The notes under the pieces are model-generated. The model was not told the origin of the DNA. It did no database searches and was given only the letters and a program-made list of their open reading frames with translations. Below are positions 18,583-26,558 of a stretch of 64,000 nucleotides of DNA, one piece after another; positions within the stretch are counted from its first letter, which is position 1, and each line of letters opens with the position of its first letter. Position numbers and translations under genes: made by a program. The DNA lies in contig NZ_CP009355.1 in the NCBI RefSeq assembly GCF_000772105.1, forward strand, positions 1,116,001-1,180,000, read 5' to 3'. Source of the stretch: Vibrio tubiashii ATCC 19109. Its GTDB lineage: Bacteria > Pseudomonadota > Gammaproteobacteria > Enterobacterales > Vibrionaceae.

Positions 18583-19551
18583 TTATCGCAATGCCTGTTG
18601 CTTATTCCAAGACAACCATTTCTGTAGTTGCAACATGCCTCGGTCTAGCAGTAAACCAATGAAACCAATCGTGATGACAGCGACCATAATGCGCCCCAAT
18701 GAAGCCGAGCTGCCATTCTGGAACTCATCCCAAACAAACTTTCCTAGTCCCGGGTTTTGCGCCAGCATCTCTGCGGCGATGAGTACCATCCATGCGATAC
18801 CGAGCGATAAGCGCAATCCGGTAAAGATCATCGGAATCGCAGATGGAAGTACGATGACTCTGATATGTTGCCACCAAGATAACTGCAGCACTTTGCTGAC
18901 ATTGATAAGATCTTTATCCACGCTAGTGACGCCGACGGCCGTATTAATCAGTGTTGGCCACAAACTACACAGGGCAACTGTCAGCAATGAGTTGACAAAC
19001 GATTTTGCGAACATTGGGTCATCACTGACGTAAGTTGCACTCACCACCATAGTGACTATCGGGAGCCACGCCAGTGGAGAGACAGGTTTAAGCAATTGAA
19101 TAATGGGGTTAAATGCCTGATAAGCACCTTGGTTTAAGCCAAGGACAATACCTAGCGGTATAGCAATCAAAGTAGCCAATATAAATCCACTGGCGACCGT
19201 TATGAGGCTAGTCACTATTTGATCAAAGAATGTGGGCTTCCCCGTGTAAGGTCTAATCTTGACCTTAGCATCAGGATTTTTTGCTAGCTTTGCAGCATTA
19301 CGTTTTTCTTGTCGCTCGATAAAGGCGACTTCTTTTTTTCTTTCATCCCAATGCTCTACCACTAAGTTACTGAATTGCTGGTAGGTTTGAGCCGGACCAG
19401 GAAGTGTTCCTAGTGAAGTTTCTACCTGACGTGCACTTAAATGCCACATCATCAAGAACATCAAGATTCCAATCACAGGTAACAAAAAAGCTTTGCTCTT
19501 GTTCGCCACCAACTGCTTACTCGGAATAAGTGAGATTACATTGCTCGACAT
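18583..19551 (-). CDS. nrtB: nitrate ABC transporter permease
   Basis: A 322-residue inner-membrane permease of the NrtB/SsuC type, with about six helices and the EAA-like loop (LPSAIPMIFTGLRLSLGIAWMVLIAAEML). Between the first helix and the rest is a long charged segment (about residues 65-105, rich in Lys, Arg and Glu), common in proteobacterial NrtB. It channels nitrate with NrtA and NrtD. ATG has GGAG nearby. The 63-base gap from nrtA holds a GC-rich hairpin. Confidence 0.94.
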   Translation of the reverse strand: MSSNVISLIPSKQLVANKSKAFLLPVIGILMFLMMWHLSARQVETSLGTLPGPAQTYQQFSNLVVEHWDERKKEVAFIERQEKRNAAKLAKNPDAKVKIRPYTGKPTFFDQIVTSLITVASGFILATLIAIPLGIVLGLNQGAYQAFNPIIQLLKPVSPLAWLPIVTMVVSATYVSDDPMFAKSFVNSLLTVALCSLWPTLINTAVGVTSVDKDLINVSKVLQLSWWQHIRVIVLPSAIPMIFTGLRLSLGIAWMVLIAAEMLAQNPGLGKFVWDEFQNGSSASLGRIMVAVITIGFIGLLLDRGMLQLQKWLSWNKQQALR

Positions 19552-19585
19552 AACAACTCCTATACATCCTTGTTATTGTTTTGTC

Positions 19586-19604
19586 GGAGGGGACTCGCCC
19601 CTCC
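19586..19604 (-). repeat. intercistronic hairpin between nrtA and nrtB
   Basis: GGAGGGG and CCCCTCC around a 5-base loop, with no T tract after it on the minus strand. It probably protects the 3' end of the nrtA message and raises the amount of the binding protein over the permease, as in many ABC operons. That role is inference. Confidence 0.6.
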
Positions 19605-19614
19605 TCAATTTGTT

Positions 19615-20988
19615 TTAAACTTTGTCTTTGCCTTTCAGACCGATTGAGAACTTCTCTAGATACGCATTAGGCGAGCGGCCGTCATAGACGATGTTGTCGA
19701 TAAAATGTGTTTGCGGAGCGCGGAAACCATCTTCAGTGGCAAAATCTGGGAAGTCTTTGCTGTTGAGTACCCCGTCTTCAATCAGCGCTTGTGCAGCTTG
19801 TTGGTAGATATCTGGGCGATAAACCTCTTTCGCGACATCCATATACCAATCATCAGATTTTTCTTCAGGAATTTGTCCCCAGCGGCGCATTTGGGTCAGA
19901 TACCAAATCGCATCGCTGTAATAAGGGTAAGTGGCGTTGTGGCGGAAGAATACATTGAAATCTGGCACTTCTCGGACATTGCCTTTTTCGTACTCAAAAG
20001 TACCTGTCATCGAGTTCGCTATCACTTCGAAATCTGCGCCAACATATTCGCTTTTTGCTAACAGTTTGACTGCTTCAACTCGGTTGGCGTTGTTGTTCTC
20101 ATCCAACCAATGAGCAGCTCGGATAAGCGCTTTCACCACACGAATGTGTGTGTTGGGGTATTTTTCTGCCCACGATTTGGAGACGCCAAAAACTTTCTCA
20201 GGGTTGTTTTTCCAGATCTCATAGTCGGTCACAACTGGCGCGCCAATACCTTTAAACACTGCCTGCTGATTCCAAGGTTCACCAACGCAGTAACCTTCAA
20301 TCGTACCGGCTTCCATCGTCGCAGGCATTTGTGGTGGTGGAGTTACACTAAGCAGTACGTCTGCGTTGAGTTGCCCACTGTTATCACCTGACTTGGGCGC
20401 GTAGTAACCTGGGTGTATACCACCCGCAGCAAGCCAATAACGCAGTTCATAGTTGTGAGTAGAGACAGGAAACACCATTCCCATGTTGAACGGTTTACCT
20501 TTATCAAGATAACTCTCGACAACAGGTTTAAGTGCGTCTGCCTTAATTGGGTGAACTAACTTTCCATCTGCCTCGGTCGGAATATTGGGTTTCATCTGCT
20601 GCCATGTTTTGTTTGAAACCGTAATCGCATTACCGTTGAGATCCATACTGAATGCGGTAATCACTTCCGCTTGGGTGCCAATGCCAATTGTTGCGCCTAA
20701 CGGTTGCCCTGACAGCATGTGTGCGCCATCAAGCTCACCGTCAATCACTCTATCGAGCAAGACTTTCCAGTTCGCTTGCGCTTCTAACGTCACGTACAAG
20801 CCTTCGTCTTCGAAATAACCTTTCTCATAGGCAACAGCGAGTGGCGCCATATCGGTAAGTTTAATAAAGCCAAATTTAAGGTCTTCGAGTTCCGGCTCAC
20901 CCAACTCGGCCAAGGTGCTAGGCACATAAAAGGTGGTGGTTAACGCTGCACCCACCAGAGTACGCTTGATTGCTGACTTCCATTTCAT
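19615..20988 (-). CDS. nrtA: nitrate-binding protein of the ABC transporter
   Basis: A 457-residue periplasmic solute-binding protein of the NrtA/NasF family. A signal peptide ([22 protein letters not shown]) is followed by [28 protein letters not shown], then [17 protein letters not shown] and [27 protein letters not shown], all typical of nitrate-binding members. It delivers nitrate to NrtBD. The gene follows a long leader with a terminator and an antiterminator-type hairpin, the point of nitrate control. It carries a signal peptide, so it is the transport protein rather than the cytoplasmic sensor NasS. Confidence 0.96.
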   Translation of the reverse strand: MKWKSAIKRTLVGAALTTTFYVPSTLAELGEPELEDLKFGFIKLTDMAPLAVAYEKGYFEDEGLYVTLEAQANWKVLLDRVIDGELDGAHMLSGQPLGATIGIGTQAEVITAFSMDLNGNAITVSNKTWQQMKPNIPTEADGKLVHPIKADALKPVVESYLDKGKPFNMGMVFPVSTHNYELRYWLAAGGIHPGYYAPKSGDNSGQLNADVLLSVTPPPQMPATMEAGTIEGYCVGEPWNQQAVFKGIGAPVVTDYEIWKNNPEKVFGVSKSWAEKYPNTHIRVVKALIRAAHWLDENNNANRVEAVKLLAKSEYVGADFEVIANSMTGTFEYEKGNVREVPDFNVFFRHNATYPYYSDAIWYLTQMRRWGQIPEEKSDDWYMDVAKEVYRPDIYQQAAQALIEDGVLNSKDFPDFATEDGFRAPQTHFIDNIVYDGRSPNAYLEKFSIGLKGKDKV

Positions 20989-21008
20989 AACTTTTCTCCA
21001 ATAAAAAA

Positions 21009-21038
21009 GGCGCTACGCCTCCGAAGAGTCGTAGCGCC
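21009..21038 (-). terminator. leader terminator upstream of nrtA
   Basis: Minus-strand stem GGCGCTACG / CGTAGCGCC, plus an inner CTC-TTCG-GAG loop, runs straight into T6 (A residues at 21003-21008). The nrtA ribosome binding site and ATG come 8-20 bases later. A strong terminator this close to the start codon is an attenuator; readthrough requires antitermination, presumably by the ANTAR protein encoded next door. Confidence 0.88.
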
Positions 21039-21053
21039 ATTGCATCCTTGTCG

Positions 21054-21071
21054 ATTACCGCCGTTGATAAT
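21054..21071 (-). promoter_or_regulatory. ANTAR-type hexaloop hairpin in the nrtA leader
   Basis: Minus-strand RNA ATTATC-AACGGC-GGTAAT folds into a 6-bp stem with a six-base loop. The loop has A at position 1 and G at position 4, the signature bound by ANTAR antiterminators such as NasR, NasT and EutV. It is 15 bases upstream of the leader terminator. A good partner hairpin (P1) was not found: AGATT-AGAAAC-AATCT at 21090-21105 lacks the G4. Confidence 0.65.
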
Positions 21072-21110
21072 GTAAGGTTACGATTGAACAGATTGTTTCT
21101 AATCTAAGTA

Positions 21111-21128
21111 TTCCAAGTTGCGTGCCAA
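21111..21128 (-). promoter_or_regulatory. sigma-54-like promoter of the nrtA operon
   Basis: Minus strand TTGGCACG-CAAC-TTGGA: a perfect -24 element and exact GG-to-G spacing, but the -12 element has GG in place of GC. Transcription would start near 21101, about 110 bases before nrtA. The sigma-54 assignment follows the known nitrogen control of nas operons, and the -12 mismatch keeps it tentative. Confidence 0.5.
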
Positions 21129-21255
21129 CTTATTTAACACTTTATATTCAATAACTTATCCTTTCCCCTTTTCAATCTTACCTTCAGTTTGCTTAGTAAT
21201 AGTGCACTTCGCACCAATGCGGAATTTTTCTTATAATCCCAAAGTGGTAGTTGAG

Positions 21256-21837
21256 CTATTTTAGCGCCTCTAAAGTTTGCAGTAGATTTTTCGCTACTTG
21301 CGCCAAGGTTTGACTCGATTGCATCGCTGATTTTCTCATCGCTTTGTAAGCCGCATCTTCATCGACTTGGTGCATTTTCATCAGTAGCCCTTTTGCTCGC
21401 TCGATGATCTTTCTTTCTTCTAATCGCAGCTCAAGCTGTTCGATTTCATCTTCAAGAGCAACCACTGAACGGCGAATCTGGCACGCATTAGCTATCCAAG
21501 GAGTCAAACAAAATTCGGTATCTGCCGGAACGAGGACATAATCCATTCTTTCCGGTAAGCGACTGATATCATTAGAGTCGAGTTGCTTCAACACCACCAA
21601 GAGTGGATGCTTTCTAACACGGCATTCTTCAATAACCACGCGCAGTTCAGCACTAGGTTGCAACCAACCCACAACGACATAAGCGTTGGGTTCTCGGTCC
21701 AACATTTGTTCAAACTGATTAAGTTGGCAACTGATGATATTGTCAAACTCTTGAGCGAGCAGCGTCGATAATCGTGCCAATTCTTCAACACGATCACTGC
21801 AAATAATGAGTGGATTTTTGGAGAGATTTTTGTGCAT
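21256..21837 (-). CDS. nasT: NasT-like ANTAR antitermination protein
   Basis: About 193 residues. The first 120 form a receiver-like fold in which the usual phospho-acceptor Asp is missing (the strand reads YVVVGWLQP), so it is a pseudo-receiver. The C-terminus is an ANTAR RNA-binding domain (ERKIIERAKGLLMKMHQVDEDAAYKAMRKSAM). Such proteins bind paired hexaloop hairpins and prevent termination in leader RNA when nitrate or nitrite is present. Two such leaders exist here, before nasA and before nrtA. ATG at 21837 is preferred over 21843 because AAGGA then has normal spacing; that site lies in a hairpin. No nasS sensor gene is seen in the window. Confidence 0.88.
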   Translation of the reverse strand: MHKNLSKNPLIICSDRVEELARLSTLLAQEFDNIISCQLNQFEQMLDREPNAYVVVGWLQPSAELRVVIEECRVRKHPLLVVLKQLDSNDISRLPERMDYVLVPADTEFCLTPWIANACQIRRSVVALEDEIEQLELRLEERKIIERAKGLLMKMHQVDEDAAYKAMRKSAMQSSQTLAQVAKNLLQTLEALK

Positions 21838-21839
21838 GA

Positions 21840-21887
21840 ACATTCCTTGTTTTGCTCTCTATCTAAAACAGACATAACAAGGAATGT
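21840..21887 (-). promoter_or_regulatory. 12-bp inverted repeat burying the nasT ribosome binding site
   Basis: ACATTCCTTGTT at 21840-21851 and its exact complement AACAAGGAATGT at 21876-21887 flank 24 bases. In the minus-strand RNA the 3' arm contains AAGGA, the nasT ribosome binding site, so the hairpin would block nasT translation in transcripts that include both arms. It overlaps a sigma-54-like motif. Confidence 0.6.
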
Positions 21888-21892
21888 GCCAA
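21876..21892 (-). promoter_or_regulatory. possible internal sigma-54-like promoter before nasT
   Basis: Minus strand TTGGCAC-ATTCC-TTGTT has the -24 element complete and the spacing exact; the -12 element has T in place of C. A start near 21865 would make a nasT message lacking the 5' arm of the hairpin. Confidence 0.35.
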
Positions 21893-21901
21893 TTGTTCTA
21901 T

Positions 21902-22855
21902 TTACTGGCTGTCACAGTAACCAGACCAGAGTAGATAGGCCTTTTCAAATGACTTTTCTAGATCGTTTAACTCAGCAAACAATGTCGTCGCCATTGTCGA
22001 AACCACTGTATTGGCCATCATATTAAGATCAATATCTGCCGTACCAAACTGGCACTTTTTAGGCAAAGGAATGTCAGTCAGTATACGTTCGGTCCAATAA
22101 TGCGATTCAACACCTGTCGGCGTGCTCACCCAAACGGTTTGGCTGACTTTAGGGTTGTATTCTGATTCGCCAGATTGTCCTTTAAAAGAGACGACGGCGT
22201 GTCGGGTTAATCCTATCTCGCTTTCGACTTCAGCATGCAGTTGTTGGAAGCCTGGATGAAAGCTGCCGCGCAACCCCAGTTTTGCGCCGCCCGGGTTTAA
22301 AGCTCTGACGACCGTGTTGATCGGTGTACGCAAACCATAGCGATTCTTCCAGCCAATCATGGTTTCAGCTTGTGGAGCAAAATGCATAAGAGGTAGATAA
22401 GCAATACGCTTAGTCTCTAGTAGCTGTTTCGCCTCTTGCGGTGACTGGGCAACCTCAATACCAAAAGCATCGAGATAATCTTCAGCATGTAATCGTCCGG
22501 CGGGCCTATCGTGATAACCATGTAACAATACTTTGTAGCCGCTGTCTGCAAGGATCTTGGCTGATAATAGGTGCCAAGGTTGCCCTGCACTTTTGCGTTT
22601 ACCTGCATAACACGGCCAGTCAATATCAGCGCCCAAGCTAGGGACACGAGACTGAAACGCTTTTACGAAACCTGCAATTTCCTGTTTGGTTTCATTTTGT
22701 ACTCGAATCAACATCAGTAGCATCGCCATCTGGTCGTCACCGCATTGACCATCAAGATACTCGTCCATGATTTGGTAAGCCTGATCAAAGGTTAGCGGCT
22801 TGCGTCCTCGCTCTCCTCGTCCAACCGTTCGGATACATTCTAGAATTGAGCTCAT
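21902..22855 (-). CDS. TrpD2/YbiB-like glycosyl transferase family protein
   Basis: A 317-residue protein of the anthranilate phosphoribosyltransferase fold. The N-terminal helical part resembles TrpD (LTFDQAYQIMDEYLDGQCGDDQMAMLLMLIRV), followed by a catalytic-like domain (LLSAKILADSGYKVLLHG, GLRTPINTVVRALNPGGAKLGLRGSFHPGF). The TrpD catalytic Gly-rich motifs are altered, as in YbiB/TrpD2, which bind nucleic acid rather than make tryptophan. Its start overlaps the cobA stop by 4 bases (ATGA), so it is firmly part of the nas operon. Its role in nitrate assimilation is not known. Confidence 0.8.
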   Translation of the reverse strand: MSSILECIRTVGRGERGRKPLTFDQAYQIMDEYLDGQCGDDQMAMLLMLIRVQNETKQEIAGFVKAFQSRVPSLGADIDWPCYAGKRKSAGQPWHLLSAKILADSGYKVLLHGYHDRPAGRLHAEDYLDAFGIEVAQSPQEAKQLLETKRIAYLPLMHFAPQAETMIGWKNRYGLRTPINTVVRALNPGGAKLGLRGSFHPGFQQLHAEVESEIGLTRHAVVSFKGQSGESEYNPKVSQTVWVSTPTGVESHYWTERILTDIPLPKKCQFGTADIDLNMMANTVVSTMATTLFAELNDLEKSFEKAYLLWSGYCDSQ

Positions 22856-23736
22856 ACTTCCTCTTGTGAGATCACTGACTCTATGGTCATGTTTAGTTCT
22901 TCTCGCAGTTTGACGACTTCGCCTAAGATAATCAATGCTGGGCTGACCCCTTTTAACTCTTTCGCTTTAGCAGTTAACGAGTTTAAACACGACACATGTA
23001 CCTTTTGCTGACGGCTACAGCCGTGAGTAATGATGGCAAGCGGAAAATCTGGATTGAGACCTTGCTCGACCAGCCCTTGCTGAATCTCTTGCGCTTTCTC
23101 CAGCCCCATATAAAAAACCAGAGTTTGACCTGCTTTAACAAGCTCAGACCAAGCAGGCAGCGCTCCTGTCACCACCTGCCCTGTCACGAAGGTAACACTT
23201 CTAGCGATTTTTCTATGAGTTAAAGGGATATAGGAAGACGCCGCGCAACCTATAGCGGCTGTGATACCTGGAATTACCTCAAACTCAATGTTGTGCTTTG
23301 CGAGTAGTAATCCTTCTTCACCACCGCGACCAAATATGAAGGGGTCACCGCCTTTTAGCCTGACGACACGTTTACCTAGTTTCGCCAGCTCGACTAAAAA
23401 TTGGCTAATCTCTTCCTGCTTTAAGCTTGGCTGACCGCAGCGCTTACCCACATAAATTTGTTGGCATTTATCTGCAGCAAAATCCAATATCTCTCTGTTT
23501 ACTAAACGATCAAATACAATCACGTCAGCCTGTTGAATCGCTTTCAGCGCTTTTATTGTCAGTAACTCTGGATCATTGGGGCCTGCACCAACCAGTTGCA
23601 CCTTTCCTCGCTTGATGCCTTCTGAATCACAGCCACTACCCGTAAGAATCGGCTGTTTTACATATTGATGAGCAATGAAACCTGCGCCACGTAGCCCAAA
23701 TTGCGAACCCTCTTTAACTCTTTTGCCTAATTTCAT
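22852..23736 (-). CDS. cobA: uroporphyrinogen-III C-methyltransferase (SUMT)
   Basis: A 294-residue SAM-dependent methyltransferase that makes precorrin-2, the precursor of the siroheme needed by NirB. Family motifs: VQLVGAGPNDPELLTIKAL, VVRLKGGDPFIFGRGGEE, EVIPGITAAIGCAASSYIPLTHR and TLVFYMGL. It has about 45 extra N-terminal residues ahead of the SUMT domain (MKLGKRVKEGSQFGLRG), whose start is supported by GGAG. The gene lies 9 bases after nasA and overlaps the TrpD2-like gene. No CysG-type oxidase/ferrochelatase domain is fused, so those steps must come from elsewhere. Confidence 0.95.
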   Translation of the reverse strand: MKLGKRVKEGSQFGLRGAGFIAHQYVKQPILTGSGCDSEGIKRGKVQLVGAGPNDPELLTIKALKAIQQADVIVFDRLVNREILDFAADKCQQIYVGKRCGQPSLKQEEISQFLVELAKLGKRVVRLKGGDPFIFGRGGEEGLLLAKHNIEFEVIPGITAAIGCAASSYIPLTHRKIARSVTFVTGQVVTGALPAWSELVKAGQTLVFYMGLEKAQEIQQGLVEQGLNPDFPLAIITHGCSRQQKVHVSCLNSLTAKAKELKGVSPALIILGEVVKLREELNMTIESVISQEEV

Positions 23737-23745
23737 AGCACGCTC

Positions 23746-26361
23746 CTATTTCGCAATCAGTATTGTTTGTCCGTGGCTTGCGACAAGACGCTCAACTTGG
23801 GGCAAGCAAGAGCCGCAGTTCGTACCGCACTTGAGTTTAGTTTTCAGCTGATTGATGCTTGTGCAATCTCCACTCTCCAATTCACGGAGAATCTGTTTGT
23901 CGCTCACTCTAAAGCAACTACAAATAAGCTCACTGGCTTCCTGCTGGCTAGAGACGGACAACAAAGCTGAAAAGGTCAGAGGTTTACCGATTAAACCTGC
24001 AAGATTTGACACATCGACCTCAATCGGGAGCTGAGAGGTCATGAGTAGAGAACGAATGATTTTGTCTTCTCCCACTTCGTCATAACAAACTGTTAGCCAC
24101 CCACTAGCAAGCTCTAGAACGACTTTGCGTTTATGTGGAGTTTCACCAAGCTCTGTCGCGAAAGATTTGTCATAAAACTTTGTATCTGCAAAACGCCAAA
24201 CGCCGACTCGCTCTTCAGTTTGAAATGATTGGTAAATGAAATCGTGTTCAACAAATCGCTCACCAAGATAAAGGCCATAAGTTTGTGCTTTTACCGGGAA
24301 CAACTCCACTGGTTGGGATTTAAATGCTGGTTGTCCAGAAGAAGGATCAGCAATGCGGCTTACCACAGCATTAACCTGACTTTCGCCTCCATACTCTCCT
24401 GCCCAGTGCATCGACATAAACAGTTGTCTTTTGCCTAATCCATCATCAATTGCCACTCTCGCAATAATCTTTCGCTCTGTCTCTGAGCTAACTAAGGCGA
24501 CCAACCGGCCTGACTTAACGTCCATATAAGCCGCAGAACGACTACTCATATACACCGTTGGTTCAGGTTCGGTCGCCGCAAGATGGGAAATGTAGCCAGT
24601 ACGAGTCATGGTATGCCACTGATCTCTTTGTCTCCCAGTATTTAACCACCATGATTGGTCCTGCTGTTTTGTTGGCAGTGCAGGGATAACGAACCTCGCT
24701 TTACGATCGGCAAAGCTAAATTGGCCGTTGTGTAAAGGTCTTTCTCCTCCCCACTGAATAGGTTGCCAGTTTAGGTACTCTTCATCGGTCATATTCGCGA
24801 ACTCGGACAGATCAAGTAACAATGAGCTCTGCGTATTCAATCCAGTCATAGCCGCATATTCTCTAAACACGTCGGCCTCACGAGCAAAATCAAAGGCATT
24901 TTCTCGGCCTTGTAACTCACATAGCCTTGCGCCCACATCACTGATCGCTTGCCAATCTGGCTTAGCTGCACCTTTCGCGAGCATAAACTGCCGTTGGCGA
25001 GTGAGCATACGCTCGGAGTTGGTCACCATTCCTTGCTTCTCCCCCCAACCTGAGGCAGGCAGCAACAAATCGGCATACTTGGCGATATCAGAATCAGCGG
25101 TTACATCCGATACGATAACGAGCGGGCATTTTTCGAGTGCACGTTTTACAAACGCGTTGTCAGGCATTGAAACTACAGGGTTGGTCGCCATGATCCAAAT
25201 CACCTGAATATCGCCACGGTCAACGGCTTCAAACATCTCAATCGCTTTTAGACCCGGTTGCTGAGCAAGGGTATCTGTGTTCCAAAACTCACTGACAAGC
25301 TTTATCGATTCAGGGTCAAACCCTCTATGAATTGCTAACTGATTCGCTAGCCCACCGACTTCTCTCCCTCCCATGGCGTTCGGCTGACCAGTAATTGAAA
25401 ACGGCCCCGCGCCCTGAATACCAATCTTACCCGTCGCAAGGTGAGCATTAATAATGGTGTTGGCCTTGTCCGCGCCGTATTGGGATTGATTTACCCCTTG
25501 GCAAAACAGTGTGATGGTTTTTCTGGTCGTAGCAAACCAGCGATAAAAGGTTTTAAGTTGCTCTTGGCTCAGTTCTAGTTTCTCACACAGCGCTTCTATG
25601 CCGAACTCTTTGCTCATAACGAGATCAACTAACGCGCCGAACCCAGATGTATGAGACTCAATATAGGGCTCGTCTAGAGAACCACTTTCAACACAGTAAC
25701 GCAGCAGCCCATTAAACAGCGCAATATCACCGTCATTAGGGATAGATAGATGTAAGTCGGATTGCTGGGCCGTCACTGTTTCGCGCGGATCAATCACCAC
25801 GAGCCTCAATTCAGGGTTACGTTCTCGAGCCTGCTGGATCCGCCTGAACAAGACGGGGTGTGTCCATGCGGTATTCGCCCCACATATAACGATTAGCTCC
25901 GCATCATCTATGTCGTCATAGTTAACAGGGACGACATCTTCTCCAAACGCACGGTTGTGAGCCACGACGGCAGAAGACATACATAGCCGTGAATTGGTGT
26001 CGATGTTCGCGCTGCCGACCACGCCCTTCATAAACTTATTGGCTACGTAATAGTCTTCAGTCAGTAGTTGACCCGAAACATACATTGCCGTGGAATCTGC
26101 ACCATGGTTTTGAATCGCTTCACTATAGGCAGTCGCGATCAACTCCGTTACTCGCTCCCAACTTATCTCTTTGCCATCCAGCTTTGGATACAGCAATCGT
26201 GAAGGCATGTCTAAGCTCTGAGCTAATGCGGAACCTTTGACACACAAAGCCCCTTGATTTGCAGGATGCGCCTTATCCCCTTCTATTCCCAACTGATTCA
26301 CTTCCACACCGCATCCCACTCCACAATATGGGCAGGCCGTTTTTGTACATTCCCTTGTCAT
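23746..26361 (-). CDS. nasA: assimilatory nitrate reductase catalytic subunit NasA
   Basis: An 871-residue cytoplasmic molybdenum (bis-MGD) enzyme that reduces nitrate to nitrite. The N-terminus has a [4Fe-4S] site, ACPYCGVGCGVEV. Molybdopterin-binding segments include SRLCMSSAVVAHNRAFGED, TNPVVSMPDN and GWGEKQGMVTNSERMLTRQR. The last 60 residues are a BFD-like [2Fe-2S] domain (CSCFRVSD ... CGTNCGSC), as in NasA proteins of enteric bacteria. GTG at 26364 is possible, but ATG at 26361 has the better spacing from AAGGAG. It is first in an operon with cobA, the trpD2-like gene and nasT. No NasC-type flavoprotein donor is nearby. Confidence 0.97.
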   Translation of the reverse strand: MTRECTKTACPYCGVGCGVEVNQLGIEGDKAHPANQGALCVKGSALAQSLDMPSRLLYPKLDGKEISWERVTELIATAYSEAIQNHGADSTAMYVSGQLLTEDYYVANKFMKGVVGSANIDTNSRLCMSSAVVAHNRAFGEDVVPVNYDDIDDAELIVICGANTAWTHPVLFRRIQQARERNPELRLVVIDPRETVTAQQSDLHLSIPNDGDIALFNGLLRYCVESGSLDEPYIESHTSGFGALVDLVMSKEFGIEALCEKLELSQEQLKTFYRWFATTRKTITLFCQGVNQSQYGADKANTIINAHLATGKIGIQGAGPFSITGQPNAMGGREVGGLANQLAIHRGFDPESIKLVSEFWNTDTLAQQPGLKAIEMFEAVDRGDIQVIWIMATNPVVSMPDNAFVKRALEKCPLVIVSDVTADSDIAKYADLLLPASGWGEKQGMVTNSERMLTRQRQFMLAKGAAKPDWQAISDVGARLCELQGRENAFDFAREADVFREYAAMTGLNTQSSLLLDLSEFANMTDEEYLNWQPIQWGGERPLHNGQFSFADRKARFVIPALPTKQQDQSWWLNTGRQRDQWHTMTRTGYISHLAATEPEPTVYMSSRSAAYMDVKSGRLVALVSSETERKIIARVAIDDGLGKRQLFMSMHWAGEYGGESQVNAVVSRIADPSSGQPAFKSQPVELFPVKAQTYGLYLGERFVEHDFIYQSFQTEERVGVWRFADTKFYDKSFATELGETPHKRKVVLELASGWLTVCYDEVGEDKIIRSLLMTSQLPIEVDVSNLAGLIGKPLTFSALLSVSSQQEASELICSCFRVSDKQILRELESGDCTSINQLKTKLKCGTNCGSCLPQVERLVASHGQTILIAK

Positions 26362-26384
26362 CACTTACTCCTTGAAATAAAAAA

Positions 26385-26411
26385 CCTCCTCCACCATAAA
26401 AGTGGAGGAGG
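26385..26411 (-). terminator. leader terminator upstream of nasA
   Basis: A perfect 10-bp stem, CCTCCTCCAC / GTGGAGGAGG with a 7-base loop, followed in the minus RNA by T6. It lies about 24 bases before the nasA start, so nasA is attenuated in the same manner as nrtA. Confidence 0.88.
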
Positions 26412-26414
26412 CTT

Positions 26415-26428
26415 CATCGCCTGTGACG
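26415..26428 (-). promoter_or_regulatory. ANTAR-type hexaloop hairpin in the nasA leader
   Basis: Minus RNA CGTC-ACAGGC-GATG: a 4-bp stem (one G-U pair) and a six-base loop with A1 and G4, three bases upstream of the leader terminator. It matches the hairpin type found before nrtA. Confidence 0.55.
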
Positions 26429-26474
26429 TTGTTATATGTATTTGTTGCCTAATTAAGCCAGGCTTATTGACAAC

Positions 26475-26491
26475 AGCAAGTAGGATGCCAG
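26475..26491 (-). promoter_or_regulatory. sigma-54 promoter of the nasA operon
   Basis: Minus strand CTGGCATCCTACTTGCT matches the sigma-54 consensus: TGGCA at -24, TTGCT at -12 and exact spacing. The predicted start is near 26464, giving a leader of about 100 bases that holds the hexaloop hairpin and the terminator. Confidence 0.75.
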
Positions 26492-26541
26492 ATAGATAAT
26501 CCAATACAATCAACAGGTTACATTCAACTCAGTGCTTTCAT

Positions 26542-26558
26542 TGCACCATCTATGTGCA
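26542..26558. promoter_or_regulatory. NtrC-type enhancer site
   Basis: TGCACCATCTATGTGCA agrees with the NtrC dyad TGCACY-N5-GGTGCA at all but one position. It lies about 80-95 bases upstream of the predicted sigma-54 start of nasA, a normal enhancer distance. Confidence 0.7.

Noticed and set aside
21090..21105. AGATT-AGAAAC-AATCT as the first hairpin of the ANTAR pair before nrtA
   Set aside because: The loop has A1 but lacks G4, and its 5' arm would lie upstream of the start predicted from the sigma-54-like promoter.
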